From the NCBI GenBank assembly GCA_910586705.1, contig CAJUJK010000006.1, positions 1-64,000 of the forward strand: DNA of 64,000 bases. The letters are read 5' to 3'. Source of the DNA: an uncultured Lachnospiraceae bacterium (GTDB lineage Bacteria; Bacillota; Clostridia; Lachnospirales; Lachnospiraceae). The stretch's first letter is position 1. The number at the start of each line of letters is the position of its first letter. Shown one piece after another: positions 1-8,417 of this stretch. The position numbers and the translations under genes were made by a program. The notes beneath the pieces were generated by a model, which saw only the letters and a list, made by a program, of their open reading frames with translations, was not told the DNA's origin and did not search any database.

Positions 1-24
1 GTTGTGAAAATGTCACAAAGAATT

Positions 25-648
25 TCAATTCTTGATTTTATTGTTGCAAATTACCCTGCTAATCGCGTCGGCATGAAAGCCTTTGCGATAGAGAAACGCG
101 TATATTCTCTGTTTTTCCTGCGCGTCGGCGGTTTTCGCGTCATATTTTTTCCTTTCCAGAAGGTTCCGTATCATGGACACCTCATCCTGTCTCGTCCCGT
201 CCTCCTCCAATTCCTCAAAGACAGCGCGGATCGTATCTTTGTGGACCCCTTTCCGCATCAGATCCTGCTCGATCCGCATCCGGCTCTTCCGCTCCAGATT
301 ATAGACGATAAAATCTTTTGTATACCGCCGGTCGTCCACGTACCCGTAGGACTCCACATAGGCGACCGCCTCCTCGATACACGCCTCCGGGTACTCCCCG
401 TCCCGCAGCTTCTCCCGCAGGGATGCCGACGTATATTCCCGTTTCTGCAGCAGATTCATGGCACGCTTCTTCGCCCGCAGGGGCAGGATTTCCTCCCGGA
501 TCTCACGCAGACTCTCCTCCGTGATCTCTTTCCCCTCCCGGATTTCCAGACGGCTCAGCTCGCCCCTATATAGCGCAAAAGCCGGACGGTCCTCTATGTA
601 CACCTTATAACGACCTCTTCCCATGTCCGTAAGCTGTGTGACTGTCAT
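25..648 (-). CDS. recX: Regulatory protein RecX
   Basis: A 207-residue protein of the RecX family, which binds RecA filaments and modulates recombinase activity. The three-helix repeat pattern is visible: a basic first block (RAKKRAMNLLQKREYT), a central YVESYGYVDDRRYTKDFI block, and a C-terminal KGFHADAISRVI block. The start ATG is preceded by GGAGGAGAGAGG. It lies directly downstream of recA on the same strand, so the two are probably co-transcribed from the SOS-type recA promoter. Family assignment is confident; functional detail is inferred from the family. Confidence 0.93.
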   Translation of the reverse strand: MTVTQLTDMGRGRYKVYIEDRPAFALYRGELSRLEIREGKEITEESLREIREEILPLRAKKRAMNLLQKREYTSASLREKLRDGEYPEACIEEAVAYVESYGYVDDRRYTKDFIVYNLERKSRMRIEQDLMRKGVHKDTIRAVFEELEEDGTRQDEVSMIRNLLERKKYDAKTADAQEKQRIYAFLYRKGFHADAISRVICNNKIKN

Positions 649-698
649 CCTCTCTCCTCCGCGGCTTGCGCCCGTCCGGCTTCCTTTCTCATACCGCC

Positions 699-796
699 CT
701 GCGCCCTTCTACTCCTCGGTTCCCTTGGCAGGCGGCGGGCGGCAGGGTATTGGCTCCGGCGTTCTGCCGCCCTTTTACTTCTCGGTTCCCTTGGCA
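699..796. repeat. Imperfect direct repeat of the recA 3' end
   Basis: The last codons of recA including its stop (764-796 on the plus strand) recur at 699-730 with a few mismatches and one missing base, so the recA-recX spacer carries a second copy of the recA terminus with its own stop codon. This is read directly from the sequence. It looks like a short tandem duplication of about 65 bp period; no function is suggested. Confidence 0.7.
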
Positions 797-1863
797 GCCT
801 TGGTTTCCTTGGCGGGCTTCGCCACCTCGGCGGACGCGTCACCCGCGGCGCTCTCCTCCACGGCGTCCGTCTCCATATTGAAAAGTTCCCTGACTTTCCG
901 CTCCACCTCGGCGCATATCTGCGGATTGTCTTTCAAGTACTGCTTCGCGTTCTCCCTGCCCTGTCCGATCTTATTCCCGTCATAGGCGTACCACGCGCCA
1001 CTCTTATTGATAATATTATTCTCCGCCGCCAGATCAAGAATATCGCCCTGTGTAGAGATACCCGCGCCGAACATGATGTCAAACTCCGCCTCTTTGAAGG
1101 GAGGAGCCACCTTATTCTTAACAACCTTGACGCGGGTTCTGTTACCGATCACCTCGCCGCCCTGCTTCAGCGCCTCAATGCGACGGACGTCCAGTCTGAC
1201 GGAAGAGTAAAATTTCAGCGCGCGGCCGCCTGTGGTCGTCTCCGGATTTCCGAACATGACGCCTACCTTCTCACGCAGCTGGTTGATGAAAATGACCGTG
1301 CAGTTAGATTTGCTGATGACAGCCGTCAGCTTTCTGAGCGCCTGCGACATCAGTCTCGCCTGCAGACCCACATGGCTGTCGCCCATGTCGCCATCGATCT
1401 CCGCCTTCGGCACCAGAGCCGCCACGGAGTCCACCACGATAATATCCACGGCTCCCGAGCGCACCATGGTCTCCGTGATCTCCAGAGCCTGCTCGCCGCA
1501 GTCCGGCTGGGAAATATATAAATTGTCAATATCCACGCCGATATTTTTCGCGTAGACGGGATCCAGCGCATGTTCCGCGTCGATAAACCCGGCGATGCCG
1601 CCTCGTTTCTGCACCTCCGCAATCATGTGCAGGGTAACGGTCGTCTTACCGCTGGATTCGGGACCGTATATCTCAATCACTCTACCCTTCGGGATACCGC
1701 CGAGTCCCAGCGCAATGTCCAGACTCAGGGATCCCGTGGGGATCGTCTCCACATTCATCTGTACGGAAGGATCGCCCAGCTTCATAACGGCTCCCTTTCC
1801 GAACTGTCTCTCTATCTGCCCTAATGCCGCATCCAATGCTTTTAATTTTTCATCTCTTTCCAT
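775..1863 (-). CDS. recA: Recombinase RecA
   Basis: RecA pairs homologous DNA strands and, as a filament on single-stranded DNA, triggers LexA self-cleavage. The Walker A motif GPESSGKT and the loop [19 protein letters not shown] region are intact, followed by a C-terminal acidic/Ala-Lys-rich tail. The frame is open further upstream, but the start at 1863 (protein beginning [10 protein letters not shown], 362 residues, usual RecA size) is preceded by GGAGGGAAAC, so it is preferred over the in-frame Met four codons earlier, which lies in that ribosome site. A recognisable sigma-A promoter with LexA-like boxes lies 60-90 bp upstream. recX follows. Confidence 0.98.
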   Translation of the reverse strand: MERDEKLKALDAALGQIERQFGKGAVMKLGDPSVQMNVETIPTGSLSLDIALGLGGIPKGRVIEIYGPESSGKTTVTLHMIAEVQKRGGIAGFIDAEHALDPVYAKNIGVDIDNLYISQPDCGEQALEITETMVRSGAVDIIVVDSVAALVPKAEIDGDMGDSHVGLQARLMSQALRKLTAVISKSNCTVIFINQLREKVGVMFGNPETTTGGRALKFYSSVRLDVRRIEALKQGGEVIGNRTRVKVVKNKVAPPFKEAEFDIMFGAGISTQGDILDLAAENNIINKSGAWYAYDGNKIGQGRENAKQYLKDNPQICAEVERKVRELFNMETDAVEESAAGDASAEVAKPAKETKAAKGTEK

Positions 1864-1904
1864 GTTTCCCTCCATGCCAAAGCGGTTCCCCGCTTTTCTT
1901 TGCA

Positions 1905-1916
1905 GAACATTTGTTC
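1905..1916. promoter_or_regulatory. LexA-type SOS box, downstream copy
   Basis: Palindrome GAACATTTGTTC, an exact match to the GAAC-N4-GTTC core of the Gram-positive LexA (DinR) operator. It sits a few bases past the predicted transcription start of recA, where a bound repressor would block elongation. Confidence 0.8.
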
Positions 1917-1923
1917 TTATCAT

Positions 1924-1952
1924 AGAATAAAACAAACGTTCGTTTTTGTCAA
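1924..1952 (-). promoter_or_regulatory. recA promoter with LexA-like box between -35 and -10
   Basis: On the minus strand TTGACA (1952-1947) and TATTCT (1929-1924) are separated by 17 bp, a good sigma-A promoter. The spacer holds a second LexA-like site, AAACAAACGTTC at 1930-1941 on the plus strand, with one half-site mismatch to GAAC-N4-GTTC. Together with the exact box at 1905-1916 this predicts tight SOS control of recA-recX. Binding is inferred from the consensus. Confidence 0.85.
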
Positions 1953-2154
1953 CTTCAAATTTATGAAACGATCATAACACTTTTCATGTCCCATAAATGA
2001 CACTCTACCCTCCTTTCCCATCTGAAATTTAAAAATCAAGAATTCGTGGCGAAATGCCGGACATGCATATGCATAACAGATTCCACTTTCCCAGATAAAT
2101 CCAGTCTACCAGAGAAACCGGGAACCCGCAAGAGTTTCTTGCAAAGAAACCACA

Positions 2155-2198
2155 AGGAAAAAATAGCAAGGGCGCGACACCCGCTGCTGTCCGCGCCC
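2155..2198 (-). terminator. Rho-independent terminator after the repeat membrane protein gene
   Basis: GGGCGCG (2176-2170 arm) pairs with CGCGCCC (2198-2192 arm) around a 15-nt loop and, read on the minus strand, is followed by TTGCTATTTTTT. It lies just past the stop codon at 2212 and separates this gene from recA. The rest of the 1936-2211 gap holds the recA promoter and nothing else recognisable. Confidence 0.75.
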
Positions 2199-2211
2199 AT
2201 ACGCCTGCTCT

Positions 2212-3897
2212 TTAAAAAACCTTCAGATATTTCTCATACTCCTCATAGGTGACGGTCACCCAGCCCTCCTCATAGTTAAAGCCGATCTCCATGCCCTTGG
2301 GCGTGTAAAAGACAATGATATCGTCAGACTTAAAATAATCCGTGATCTGCTGATCCGTCATATATGTAAGGTACGAAATCTCCCCGTTCTGCTCGTCGCA
2401 CTTCTGCCGGAACTCCACGGAAAACTCGTCGTCAACCGCAAGGATATCCTCATTGTCCAGAATCACGCCGTTTTTCATATCAATGTTGATGCTCCGCAGA
2501 CAGACAAAACCGTCCCTGTCGCTGTACATCTCCTCCTGCCACGCAATGCTCAGCTTATCCTCATCCATATAAGCCACATAGCCGATCAGAGACGCCACAA
2601 AATAGTTCTCTTCGCTCTCCATGACATGGGACTCGTATTCCGACTCAAAAAGCGTCGTCATCTCGTCCACTTCCTTCCGGATATCCTTGTTGAGCTTATC
2701 CAGATTCGGCACTTCCTCCCCGGAAATAACAGGGATGCTCGCTATAATGATGGCGTTATCGTAATCCGACTCGTAGTCGAAGTCCTCCACCTCCACCTGA
2801 TAGGACAGGTCCGACCTTATTTCATTGTGCAGATCGTAGTATCTGTCGTCATACTCGGCATCTTCATAGTAATCGTAGTCGTAAAAATCGTCGTCACTGA
2901 AAAAATCGCTGTAGTCGTATTCCTCCTCTAAATCATAATCAAAATCGTAATCATCATAGTCATCATGGTAGTTGAAGTCATAGTCATAATCATCCTCCTC
3001 GAAATCGTACACATCCCGGCGAAGGTCCTCCTTCTCTTTCTCGGAGAGCAGATTCACCGCTTTGCTTGCCAGCGCGAACACCGCCACGAGGAACAGGACG
3101 ATAATGGCGACCACAATGCCTATAATAAGCCCGGCGTTCTGCTTTTTCTGCGGCATGGCATAAGGGCTGTAAGGATTATCGTAAGGCGGCTGTCCGCCGT
3201 AAGGAGGCTGCCCGCCAAAACCGCCGCCCGCCTGCTGGCTGCCGTAGGATGGCTGCGCACCGAAACTGCCCTGCTGGTTCTGGTTCCCGTATGGGGACTG
3301 CGCGCCAAAGCTGCCCTGCTGGTTCTGGTTCCCATATGGAGGCTGTGTCCCGTAGCTGCCCGCCGGATTCTGGTTCCCGTATGAGGGCTGCACGCCGTAG
3401 CCGCTCTGGTTCTGGTTTCCGTATGGGGGCTGCACGCCGTAGCCGCTCTGGTTCTGGTTTCCGTATGGAGGCTGCACGCCGTAGCCGCTCTGGTTCTGGT
3501 TTCCGTATGGGGGCTGCCCATCGTAACTGCCCACCGGGTTCTGGTTCCCATATGGAGGCTGTGCATCGTAACTGCCCACCGGGTTCTGGTTCCCGTATGG
3601 AGGCTGTGCATCGTAACTGCCCGACGGGTTCTGGTTCCCGTATGGAGGCTGAACGCCGTAACTGCCCGACGGATTCCCATAAGGAATCTGGCTGTCTGTC
3701 TGATTCCCGGAAAAGAGACCGTGTGTGTCCGCCACAACCGTCACATTCTCCGTCTCTTCTATCACGTTGGCTGCCTCAACCACTTCCGGCGTCGTATAAA
3801 TATCATTGCCGCTCTCGGATACATAGGGATCCGTATAGACATCGTTTTCCCCGCTTTCTTTGCCCTGCAGCCCTTCCCACTTGTCAGATTCGTTCAT
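2212..3897 (-). CDS. Membrane protein with PYGNQN repeats and Tyr/Asp-rich region, DUF3298-like C-terminus
   Basis: A 561-residue protein of unknown role. Residues 1-70 are acidic; about 70-240 are tandem 15-17-residue repeats built on PYGNQNxxGSYxxQP; one hydrophobic segment (GLIIGIVVAIIVLFLVAVFA, near 265) follows; then about 70 residues made almost only of Asp, Tyr and Glu; the last 190 residues look like a folded RsiV/DUF3298-type extracytoplasmic domain. With no signal peptide the repeat tail would face the cytoplasm and the C-terminus outside. RBS AAGGGAGAG supports the start. It sits between cinA and recA, which are adjacent in many Firmicutes, so it is probably a lineage-specific insertion. 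The domain call is tentative. Confidence 0.8.
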   Translation of the reverse strand: MNESDKWEGLQGKESGENDVYTDPYVSESGNDIYTTPEVVEAANVIEETENVTVVADTHGLFSGNQTDSQIPYGNPSGSYGVQPPYGNQNPSGSYDAQPPYGNQNPVGSYDAQPPYGNQNPVGSYDGQPPYGNQNQSGYGVQPPYGNQNQSGYGVQPPYGNQNQSGYGVQPSYGNQNPAGSYGTQPPYGNQNQQGSFGAQSPYGNQNQQGSFGAQPSYGSQQAGGGFGGQPPYGGQPPYDNPYSPYAMPQKKQNAGLIIGIVVAIIVLFLVAVFALASKAVNLLSEKEKEDLRRDVYDFEEDDYDYDFNYHDDYDDYDFDYDLEEEYDYSDFFSDDDFYDYDYYEDAEYDDRYYDLHNEIRSDLSYQVEVEDFDYESDYDNAIIIASIPVISGEEVPNLDKLNKDIRKEVDEMTTLFESEYESHVMESEENYFVASLIGYVAYMDEDKLSIAWQEEMYSDRDGFVCLRSINIDMKNGVILDNEDILAVDDEFSVEFRQKCDEQNGEISYLTYMTDQQITDYFKSDDIIVFYTPKGMEIGFNYEEGWVTVTYEEYEKYLKVF

Positions 3898-3943
3898 TCT
3901 TCTCTCCCTTACCTTGTTGTCACGGCCAAACTGCTACCCTTTT

Positions 3944-5215
3944 CTACTTTTCCTTGCCGCCGAAAGTCACTTCACTGTAATACTGTAATATACATTCCCG
4001 CATCAGGGACAGCGCCGCGGATACCGTGCTCTCCCGGATCTTTTCGCGAGTCCCGTGGAAATGGCACTCCTTCACCGTAACCCTGCCGCACACGTTGCAG
4101 GCGATATACACAAGCCCCACCGGCTTCTCGGGCGTGCCGCCGTCCGGCCCCGCAATCCCTGTGGTGGAAACACTCACATCGGTCCTTGCCAAAGTCGCCG
4201 CGGTCTTTGCCATCTCTCTGGCAATCTGCTCGCTGACCGCCCCGTACTTCACCAGAATATTTTTCTTGATTCCAAGAAGCTTTCGCTTGGATTTGTTGGA
4301 ATATGTCACATAGCCGGACTTAAACACCTCCGACACGCCGGGCACATTGATCAGTCTGGCGGAAAGCATGCCGCCCGTGCACGACTCCACCGTACACGCC
4401 GTCAGCTTGTTCGCCATAAGCAGATCCACCACGGCTTTCTCCAGCGTCACTTCACTGTCTGTCGTATACACATGGTTGCCAAAGCGTCCTTTCAGCTCTT
4501 TGACCATGGGTTTCACCAGCTTTTTCGCCTCTTTCTCATCCGGCGCCGTGGCTGTCACACGCAGGTGTACCTCCCCGGTCTTTGCATACGTGGCAATGGT
4601 GGGATTGTCCTGCGCGTCAACCAGATCCTCCACCATGCTCTCCGCCTTGCTCTCGCCTACCCCGCAGATTTTCACGGTCTGGGAATAAATAACGCCCGTT
4701 GTCAATCCTGCCAGATAGGGCATGATCGACTTTTCAAACATGGGGATCAGTTCCCCCGGCGGTCCCGGCATCAGCACCACATGTTTGCCGTTTTCCGCGA
4801 TAATGATACCGGGCGCGGTACCACCCGGATTCTCCACCACAATACAGCCTTCCGGCACCATCGCCTGTTTCCAGTTATTCTCCGTGATCTCCATGTTCCG
4901 CTCCGCAAAAAACTGCCGGATCGCCTCCTTGGAAGGCTCATGCAGATACAGTGCTTTCCCCATCACCTTCGCCGCCGCCTCTTTGGTCAGGTCGTCCTGT
5001 GTGGGACCTAAGCCCCCGGAGAGCAGAATGATATCCGCCCTTGTCAGCGCCAGACGAATGGTTTCCGTCAGTCTCTCCTCGTTGTCGCCGACCACGTCCT
5101 GATGATAGCAGGAAAGCCCGAGTCCCGCGCATTTTTCCGCGAGATAGGCGGCGTTCGTGTTCACAATGTTTCCGAGCAATATCTCTGTTCCGACTGCAAT
5201 AATCTCAACTGTCAT
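3944..5215 (-). CDS. cinA: CinA, competence/damage-inducible protein with NMN deamidase domain
   Basis: Two-domain CinA of usual length (423 residues). The N-terminal MoaB/MogA-like domain starts with IIAVGTEILLGNIVNTNA and has the LLSGGLGPTQDD loop; in the family it acts as ADP-ribose pyrophosphatase-like domain. The C-terminal domain (about 255-410; CTVESCTGGMLSARL, STTGIAGPDGGTPEKPVG) is the nicotinamide-nucleotide amidohydrolase, which recycles pyridine nucleotides. It follows pgsA on the same strand, the arrangement pgsA-cinA being common in Firmicutes. Confidence 0.96.
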   Translation of the reverse strand: MTVEIIAVGTEILLGNIVNTNAAYLAEKCAGLGLSCYHQDVVGDNEERLTETIRLALTRADIILLSGGLGPTQDDLTKEAAAKVMGKALYLHEPSKEAIRQFFAERNMEITENNWKQAMVPEGCIVVENPGGTAPGIIIAENGKHVVLMPGPPGELIPMFEKSIMPYLAGLTTGVIYSQTVKICGVGESKAESMVEDLVDAQDNPTIATYAKTGEVHLRVTATAPDEKEAKKLVKPMVKELKGRFGNHVYTTDSEVTLEKAVVDLLMANKLTACTVESCTGGMLSARLINVPGVSEVFKSGYVTYSNKSKRKLLGIKKNILVKYGAVSEQIAREMAKTAATLARTDVSVSTTGIAGPDGGTPEKPVGLVYIACNVCGRVTVKECHFHGTREKIRESTVSAALSLMRECILQYYSEVTFGGKEK

Positions 5216-5275
5216 AGTATCATCCTCTTTGTTAAACCATTACACTTGTTATTAATTGCCGTATTCCTCTGTTCT

Positions 5276-5812
5276 TTATCTTTGATTTTCCCGCATGACG
5301 TCCTTGTTCTTTAACAGGTAATCCACAAGGGAAACCACCGTCAGAACTACCGCCACCCACATCACAATCTGCGTCACAAGGGCAAGGGACGGAAGATCCG
5401 CAATCATCAGACAGATCATAACTATCTGGAAAACCGTCTTAAACTTCCCCCAGTAGCTCGCCGCGATCACCACGCCGTTGTCGGAAGCCACCAGACGGAA
5501 TCCGCTGATGATAAACTCCCGCGCGATGATGATGATCACCACCCATGCCGGAATCCGCGAAAGCTCCACCAGACAGATCATAGCAGAACAGACAAGAAGC
5601 TTATCCGCCAGCGGATCCATAAACTTGCCAAAATTTGTCACCAGATTGTATTTTCTCGCGATGTGACCGTCCAGAAAATCCGTCAGACTTGCCACAATAA
5701 AAATCGCAAGCGCGATCCACTTGTCATAAGCCGTGAGATCAAACAGCAGAAGCACCACAAAAAAAGGAATTAATATCACACGGAAAATCGTTAATTTATT
5801 CGGCAGATTCAT
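5276..5812 (-). CDS. pgsA: CDP-diacylglycerol-glycerol-3-phosphate 3-phosphatidyltransferase
   Basis: Integral membrane enzyme committing CDP-diacylglycerol to phosphatidylglycerol. The CDP-alcohol phosphotransferase signature is complete: TDFLDGHIARKYNLVTNFGK followed by FMDPLADKLL, giving the DG-AR-G-D-D metal and substrate residues. About four or five hydrophobic segments in 178 residues fit the family. Its start overlaps the 3' end of rimO by 17 nt, so translation is likely coupled. Confidence 0.96.
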   Translation of the reverse strand: MNLPNKLTIFRVILIPFFVVLLLFDLTAYDKWIALAIFIVASLTDFLDGHIARKYNLVTNFGKFMDPLADKLLVCSAMICLVELSRIPAWVVIIIIAREFIISGFRLVASDNGVVIAASYWGKFKTVFQIVMICLMIADLPSLALVTQIVMWVAVVLTVVSLVDYLLKNKDVMRENQR

Positions 5813-7139
5813 CTTCCAACTCTCCCATCAGATCATATTCGTGGGAACCTGTAATCCTCACCTGCACAAAATCGCCGGTCATCAGTTCCCTGTCCGTCTG
5901 TACAAACAAATATCCGTCCACATCCGGCGCATCCTTATAAGTTCTCGCCACGTAGACGTCATCATCAGCCACCTTGCCCTCAACCATCGCCGACACAATG
6001 CGGCCTTCCATATCAGCCGCCGCGTCAAAGGCGATCTCCTGCTGCAGCGCCATCAGCGCGTCACAGCGCGCCTGTTTCACCTCGTCGGAAATCTGGTCCG
6101 GCATGTCTGCCGCCGGCGTATCCTCCTCCTGCGAATAGGGGAAAACGCCCAGCCGGTCAAACGCCGTCTCCTCCACAAAGGAAAGAAGCGTCTCGAAGTC
6201 GCTCTCCGTCTCCCCCGGAAATCCCGCAATCAGCGTCGTTCTCAGGCAGATATCGGGAATCTCCCGACGAAGTTTGTTGACTATATCAGTCAGCTCTCTC
6301 CGGTCCGTCCGCCGTCCCATACGCTTTAAAATGGAATCCGAGGCGTGCTGCACCGGTATATCGAGATAGTGGCATATCTTTTCTTCTTTCTGGATCACCC
6401 GGATCAGCGCGTCATCTATCTCCTCGGGATAACAGTAGAGAATCCTGATCCAGACTAGCCCCTCTATCAGGCAGAGCCGCGTGAGAAGTTCCGGCAGCGC
6501 CTTATGCCCGTAGAGATCCTGTCCGTAAACCGTCGTCTCCTGCGCCACCAGAATCAGTTCCCTGACCCCTTGGTCCGCCAGCTCCTGTGCCTCCCGCAGC
6601 AGGCTTTCCATGGGAACGCTTCTGTAAGGACCCCGCACCTTCGGAATGATGCAGTAAGTACAGTGCTTATCGCATCCCTCCGCAATTTTCAGATAGGCAA
6701 AGTGCCCGCCCGTGGTCAGAATGCGCTTCTTATCCGTGAGCGGCTTCTCATCCAGTCTGTGATAGCAGTCCTTCGCTTTTCCCGCAAAGGCGGCGTCCAG
6801 AACCGCCGGCAGCTCCTCTATGGCGGAAGTGCCGATCACGGCGTCCACCTCTTCGATTTCCTTCCGGATCTCCTCCTGATATCTCTGCGCCAGACACCCC
6901 GTCACGACAAGTGCTTTTACCTGCCCTCTCTTTTTCAGTTCCGCCATCTCCAGAATCGTGTTGACGCTCTCCTCCTTGGCGTCCCCGATAAAACAGCAGG
7001 TGTTCACCACAACGGCGTCCGCCTCGTTCTCGTCATCCGTGAACGCAAAGCCTCTCTCCGCAAGCATCCCGAGCATCATCTCGGAATCCACCAGATTTTT
7101 ATCACATCCCAGAGACTGGAACAGTACCTTTTTCTTCAT
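5796..7139 (-). CDS. rimO: Ribosomal protein S12 methylthiotransferase RimO
   Basis: Radical-SAM enzyme that methylthiolates an Asp of ribosomal protein S12. Order of domains: N-terminal UPF0004 domain with the three cluster cysteines (LGCDKNLVDSE, NTCCFI, VTGCLAQRY), radical-SAM core with GCDKHCTYCIIP (CxxxCxxC for the 4Fe-4S/SAM cluster, about residue 150), and a C-terminal TRAM domain ending near VRITGSHEYDLMGEL. Length 447 is typical. The S12-specific rather than tRNA-specific (MiaB) assignment is based on overall sequence feel and context upstream of pgsA. Confidence 0.93.
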   Translation of the reverse strand: MKKKVLFQSLGCDKNLVDSEMMLGMLAERGFAFTDDENEADAVVVNTCCFIGDAKEESVNTILEMAELKKRGQVKALVVTGCLAQRYQEEIRKEIEEVDAVIGTSAIEELPAVLDAAFAGKAKDCYHRLDEKPLTDKKRILTTGGHFAYLKIAEGCDKHCTYCIIPKVRGPYRSVPMESLLREAQELADQGVRELILVAQETTVYGQDLYGHKALPELLTRLCLIEGLVWIRILYCYPEEIDDALIRVIQKEEKICHYLDIPVQHASDSILKRMGRRTDRRELTDIVNKLRREIPDICLRTTLIAGFPGETESDFETLLSFVEETAFDRLGVFPYSQEEDTPAADMPDQISDEVKQARCDALMALQQEIAFDAAADMEGRIVSAMVEGKVADDDVYVARTYKDAPDVDGYLFVQTDRELMTGDFVQVRITGSHEYDLMGELEDESAE

Positions 7140-7157
7140 ATAATAAATACCCGGTCC

Positions 7158-7469
7158 CTATTCTGCGTCCGACTCTTCCGCCGCAGGGGATTCTGCACCA
7201 GAAGCTTCAGCGACAGTCTCTTCTTCCGTCTCCTCCTTAAACTCATCGGTGAGGATCTGGATTTTACCCTGATTCAGCTCCTCCACGGCAACGGATAAAG
7301 GCTTTTTGCCTCTGCCGTCCACCAGCTCTTCATCCCCGGCGATGATCTGTCTCGCCCGCTTGGATGTCGCCATCACGATAGAATAGCGGCTGCTCACTAC
7401 CGGGTCCTCGCCCTCTTCCACACCGCTGTTCACTACTTTAATCAAATCTGCATAAGATGGATGTAACAT
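7158..7469 (-). CDS. rpoZ: RNA polymerase omega subunit
   Basis: Small RNA polymerase subunit that assists beta-prime folding and assembly. Recognised by RYSIVMATSKRARQIIAG and the KPLSVAVEELNQGKI block. At 103 residues it is longer than many omegas because of an acidic Glu/Ala-rich C-terminal tail. It follows gmk with a 3-nt gap, the usual Firmicute order gmk-rpoZ. Confidence 0.94.
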   Translation of the reverse strand: MLHPSYADLIKVVNSGVEEGEDPVVSSRYSIVMATSKRARQIIAGDEELVDGRGKKPLSVAVEELNQGKIQILTDEFKEETEEETVAEASGAESPAAEESDAE

Positions 7470-7472
7470 AGA

Positions 7473-8093
7473 TTATTCTCCTTCCAATTCTCTCCTCATT
7501 TTCTTTATGAACGCTTCATTCCGCCCGGGCGCATGATGCGCCGCGGCGATAATGCCATGAAGTTCTTTCACACAAGTCTCCAGATCGTCGTTTATCACGA
7601 TATAGTCGTATGCCTCGATGCCCTCCGCCTCTTTCGCGGCGCGGCAAAGCCTCTTCTGGATGACCTCCTCCGTCTCTGTGCCCCGCCCCGAAAGCCTGCG
7701 GCGCAGTTCCGCCGCGTCCGGCGTCGATACGAACAACAAAAGCGCGTCGGGGTACTGCTCCTTGATCTTAAGCGCCCCCTGAATCTCAATCTCCAGAATC
7801 ACATCCCTGCCTGCGGCAAGTTCCTTCTCCACGTAATCCCGCGGCGTGCCGTAATAATTGCCGCAGTATTCCGCGTGTTCGATCAGCGCGTGATCCGCGA
7901 TCCGTTTCTCGAACTGTTCTCTGGACAGGAAAAAATATTCCCTGCCGTCCTCCTCCCCCGGACGCGGCTTTCTGGTGGTCGCTGAGATCGACAGCGAGTA
8001 GCCGTCATACTCCTCCACCAGCCTCTTCATCAAAGTACCCTTGCCCGCCCCCGAAAACCCGGAGACGACGATCAATATCCCTTCATTCCTCAT
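7473..8093 (-). CDS. gmk: Guanylate kinase
   Basis: Phosphorylates GMP to GDP with ATP. The P-loop GFSGAGKGTL and the GMP-binding segment SATTRKPRPGEEDGREYFF are present, with the DVILEIEIQGALKIK strand typical of the family. The chosen start (MRNEGILIVVSG) removes four residues that precede an in-frame Met at 8105; both overlap the end of remA, so coupling is likely either way. Confidence 0.97.
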   Translation of the reverse strand: MRNEGILIVVSGFSGAGKGTLMKRLVEEYDGYSLSISATTRKPRPGEEDGREYFFLSREQFEKRIADHALIEHAEYCGNYYGTPRDYVEKELAAGRDVILEIEIQGALKIKEQYPDALLLFVSTPDAAELRRRLSGRGTETEEVIQKRLCRAAKEAEGIEAYDYIVINDDLETCVKELHGIIAAAHHAPGRNEAFIKKMRRELEGE

Positions 8094-8343
8094 CTGTCTG
8101 CCCATCCTCAGTCTGTGCCCTGCCCGAAATGGTTTCCGGGAGCAGCGCGGAAAGCACGATCTGGCTGTTTTCCATCACCAGCACCGCCTTCGTCTTGCGC
8201 CCCTGCGTGGCGTCGATCGCCATCCCCGTCTCCTTCGCCTTCTGCACCATGCGTTTCACCGGCGCGGAATCGGGACTGACAATGGCGATAATCTTCCCTG
8301 TGTTTACCACATTGCCAAAGCCTATATGAATCAGTTTACCCAT
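8083..8343 (-). CDS. remA: RemA-like DUF370 regulatory protein
   Basis: Small DNA-binding protein family; in Bacillus subtilis RemA activates biofilm matrix and osmoprotection genes. The diagnostic start MGKLIHIGFGNVVNTGKIIA is here, so the start is placed at 8343 (AAGGA upstream) and not at the longer open frame beginning 8391. The C-terminus has a short polar extension (SGRAQTEDGQTDEE). Order yicC-remA-gmk-rpoZ matches B. subtilis. Its targets in this organism cannot be told from the window. Confidence 0.92.
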   Translation of the reverse strand: MGKLIHIGFGNVVNTGKIIAIVSPDSAPVKRMVQKAKETGMAIDATQGRKTKAVLVMENSQIVLSALLPETISGRAQTEDGQTDEE

Positions 8344-8417
8344 AGCAGCATTCCTTACTCGATACAACAGTTCAGCCCACGCCATTCGCAAAACGCAACT
8401 TCGGTCTGGCTGAACTG

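Noticed and set aside
3240..3700. Repeats at regular spacing that could suggest a CRISPR-like array
   Set aside because: They are in-frame 15-17-codon repeats of the PYGNQN protein, with no unique spacers.
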